From Ktedonospora formicarum (lineage in GTDB: Bacteria > Chloroflexota > Ktedonobacteria > Ktedonobacterales > Ktedonobacteraceae), in assembly GCF_016587355.1 (NCBI RefSeq), contig NZ_BNJF01000008.1, positions 124,001 to 188,000 of the forward strand: 64,000 nucleotides of DNA, given 5' to 3'. Positions 63,006 through 64,000 of the stretch are shown here, piece by piece. Position numbers and translations under genes: made by a program. Position 1 is the stretch's first letter. Every line of letters begins with the position of its first letter. The notes below the pieces were generated by a model. The model did no database searches. It saw nothing but the letters and a program-made list of their open reading frames with translations, and had not been told where the DNA came from.

Positions 63006-64000
63006 ATGGCACAGATAGTCCAATCTTTAGCGCCGGACGGGCAGAAACGTCCGGCCAGAATTAATCCACGTATTCTCCTGCTGGCGCTGGGCATGTTTGC
63101 GTTGGGCACCGATGCTTTCGTTGTTGCCGGAGTTCTGCCTGTTATCGCTCACGAAACAGGCATCACCGTCAGTGTGGCCGGACAATTAGTCACTGCTTTT
63201 TCGCTCACGTATGGATTGGGGGCACCTCTCCTGGCTGTACTGGTGAGCCGCTTGGCACCGCACCGGGTCTTAATTGCCTCTCTTGGCCTTTTCTGTCTTG
63301 CAAATGTGGCATCGGCATTTGCACCAACCTTTCCGATCTTGCTGCTGACACGTATTTTGACTGGCTGCTTCGCCGCGATCTATGCGCCGCAGGCATATAC
63401 GATGGGTATCGCACTCGCTCCGCCAGAGAAGCGTGGCCAGGCTTTGGCCCTGGTGGTCATTGGGCTGACCGTTGCGACTGCGCTTGGCTCTCCGCTAGGA
63501 ACCTGGGTGGGTGAGCTCTTTGGCTGGCGTTTCTCCTTTGGTCTGGTCGCAGGTCTTGCCGGAATAGGGTTTCTGGCCTTTCTTCTCAGTGGTTTGCCCA
63601 GGATCTCGGCGCCGCCAGCTGCGTCGTTGCGGCAGCGTCTCGCTCCCATCACGCAACCTCGCCTGGTACTGGCCTTACTGCCCACGTTCCTGTGGAATCT
63701 GGGTATCTACACCATCTATACCTATATTGGACCGCTTTTGCAGCAAAACATACATATTATGGACATTAGCGGTATGCTGGTCGCCTATGGTCTGGGTGTG
63801 GTTCTTGGTAGTTGGTCGGGAGGCATGATCGCGGATCGTGTGGGACCAACACGTCCATTAATTCTCTCCCTGGTGCTGCTATTGGTTATAGAGATTGTCC
63901 TTCCGCTGGTAACGACAACGTGGCTGGGAGGAGTACTGATGCTCTTTGCCTGGGCTCTATTGGGAGCGTTGCTCTTCGTTCCCCAGCAGCATCGTCTCTT
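63006..64000 (+). CDS. MFS transporter, DHA1/AraJ-like, cut by right window edge
   Basis: Runs off the window after about 331 residues. Start MAQIVQSLAPDGQKRPARIN after AAGGAG. Helix 1 reads LLALGMFALGTDAFVVAGVL, then VSVAGQLVTAFSLTYGLGAP and the loop RLAPHRVLIASL; motif C-like ALGSPLGTWVGELFGWRFSF. Clearly the same subfamily as the transporter at 40832 (LALGMFAIGSEGLVIAGI). Probably exports a small molecule. A long inverted repeat precedes it. Its C-terminal helices are outside the window. Confidence 0.9.
   Translation, partial: MAQIVQSLAPDGQKRPARINPRILLLALGMFALGTDAFVVAGVLPVIAHETGITVSVAGQLVTAFSLTYGLGAPLLAVLVSRLAPHRVLIASLGLFCLANVASAFAPTFPILLLTRILTGCFAAIYAPQAYTMGIALAPPEKRGQALALVVIGLTVATALGSPLGTWVGELFGWRFSFGLVAGLAGIGFLAFLLSGLPRISAPPAASLRQRLAPITQPRLVLALLPTFLWNLGIYTIYTYIGPLLQQNIHIMDISGMLVAYGLGVVLGSWSGGMIADRVGPTRPLILSLVLLLVIEIVLPLVTTTWLGGVLMLFAWALLGALLFVPQQHRL

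Noticed and set aside
1..64000. tRNA, rRNA or CRISPR arrays
   Set aside because: Reading both strands by eye I found no cloverleaf with a CCA-type end, no rRNA blocks and no short direct-repeat array; a dedicated scan could still find a missed tRNA.

Overview
The window looks like a chromosomal accessory region from a Ktedonobacteria-type Chloroflexota (a Ktedonobacter relative). This is inferred from content, not from a marker gene: very large XRE/NB-ARC/WD40 proteins, BTAD-type regulators, many cytoplasmic PAS/histidine-kinase proteins, CUT1 sugar transporters with LacI regulators, about 50% GC, and a heavy load of decayed insertion sequences and group II introns. I saw no rRNA, tRNA or CRISPR array.

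Layout. 1-3.5 kb: a NarL-type two-component pair (regulator cut by the window edge) and a Tat-exported S12 serine hydrolase. 3.5-7 kb: remnants of a glycosyltransferase and a lanthipeptide dehydratase, an SDR oxidoreductase and a TetR regulator with a clear promoter/operator. 7.0-16.6 kb: an IS630 transposase gene split by a 8.8-kb stack of group II introns: two complete 599-aa reverse-transcriptase introns in tandem, a fragment of a third RT, an ORF-less intron, a large serine recombinase with a small overlapping partner gene, and the 3' half of another RT intron whose end rejoins the IS630 gene in frame. 16.6-24.7 kb: GNAT acetyltransferase, two MFS exporters, a CGNR-like and an XRE regulator, an isolated TnpB, and a DUF3291 protein. 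24.7-28 kb: an IS graveyard (IS630, IS6, IS5 remnants, a RidA tail). 28.1-35.6 kb: two tandem STAND NTPases (XRE HTH - NB-ARC - 14 WD40 repeats), the downstream one broken by two single-base shifts. 36-42 kb: a Cys-rich small protein, a receiver domain lacking its phosphoacceptor, a truncated BTAD/AAA regulator, and an SDR-MFS pair. 42.3-46.5 kb: a three-gene soluble signalling operon (four tandem PAS domains, a histidine kinase with a repeated helix motif, and a receiver-kinase hybrid). 47.6-49 kb: divergent nitroreductase and TetR. 50-58.5 kb: a sugar-utilisation locus (CUT1 transporter, LacI regulator, GH31 glycosidase, truncated GH42) tied together by two identical LacI-type operators. 58.5-64 kb: IS6 remnants, an AraC regulator, a double SnoaL-like protein, a broken alpha/beta hydrolase and an MFS exporter running off the right edge.

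Two general patterns stand out. Four otherwise intact frames in non-mobile genes (MFS at 18 kb, STAND at 28-32 kb twice, LacI at 54.7 kb) are broken by one base in a homopolymer run and each is restored to a full-length, correctly sized protein by a one-base change, which points to sequencing error or slippage rather than decay. In contrast, several mobile-element genes carry single in-frame stop codons, often where Trp is expected, which looks like real inactivation.
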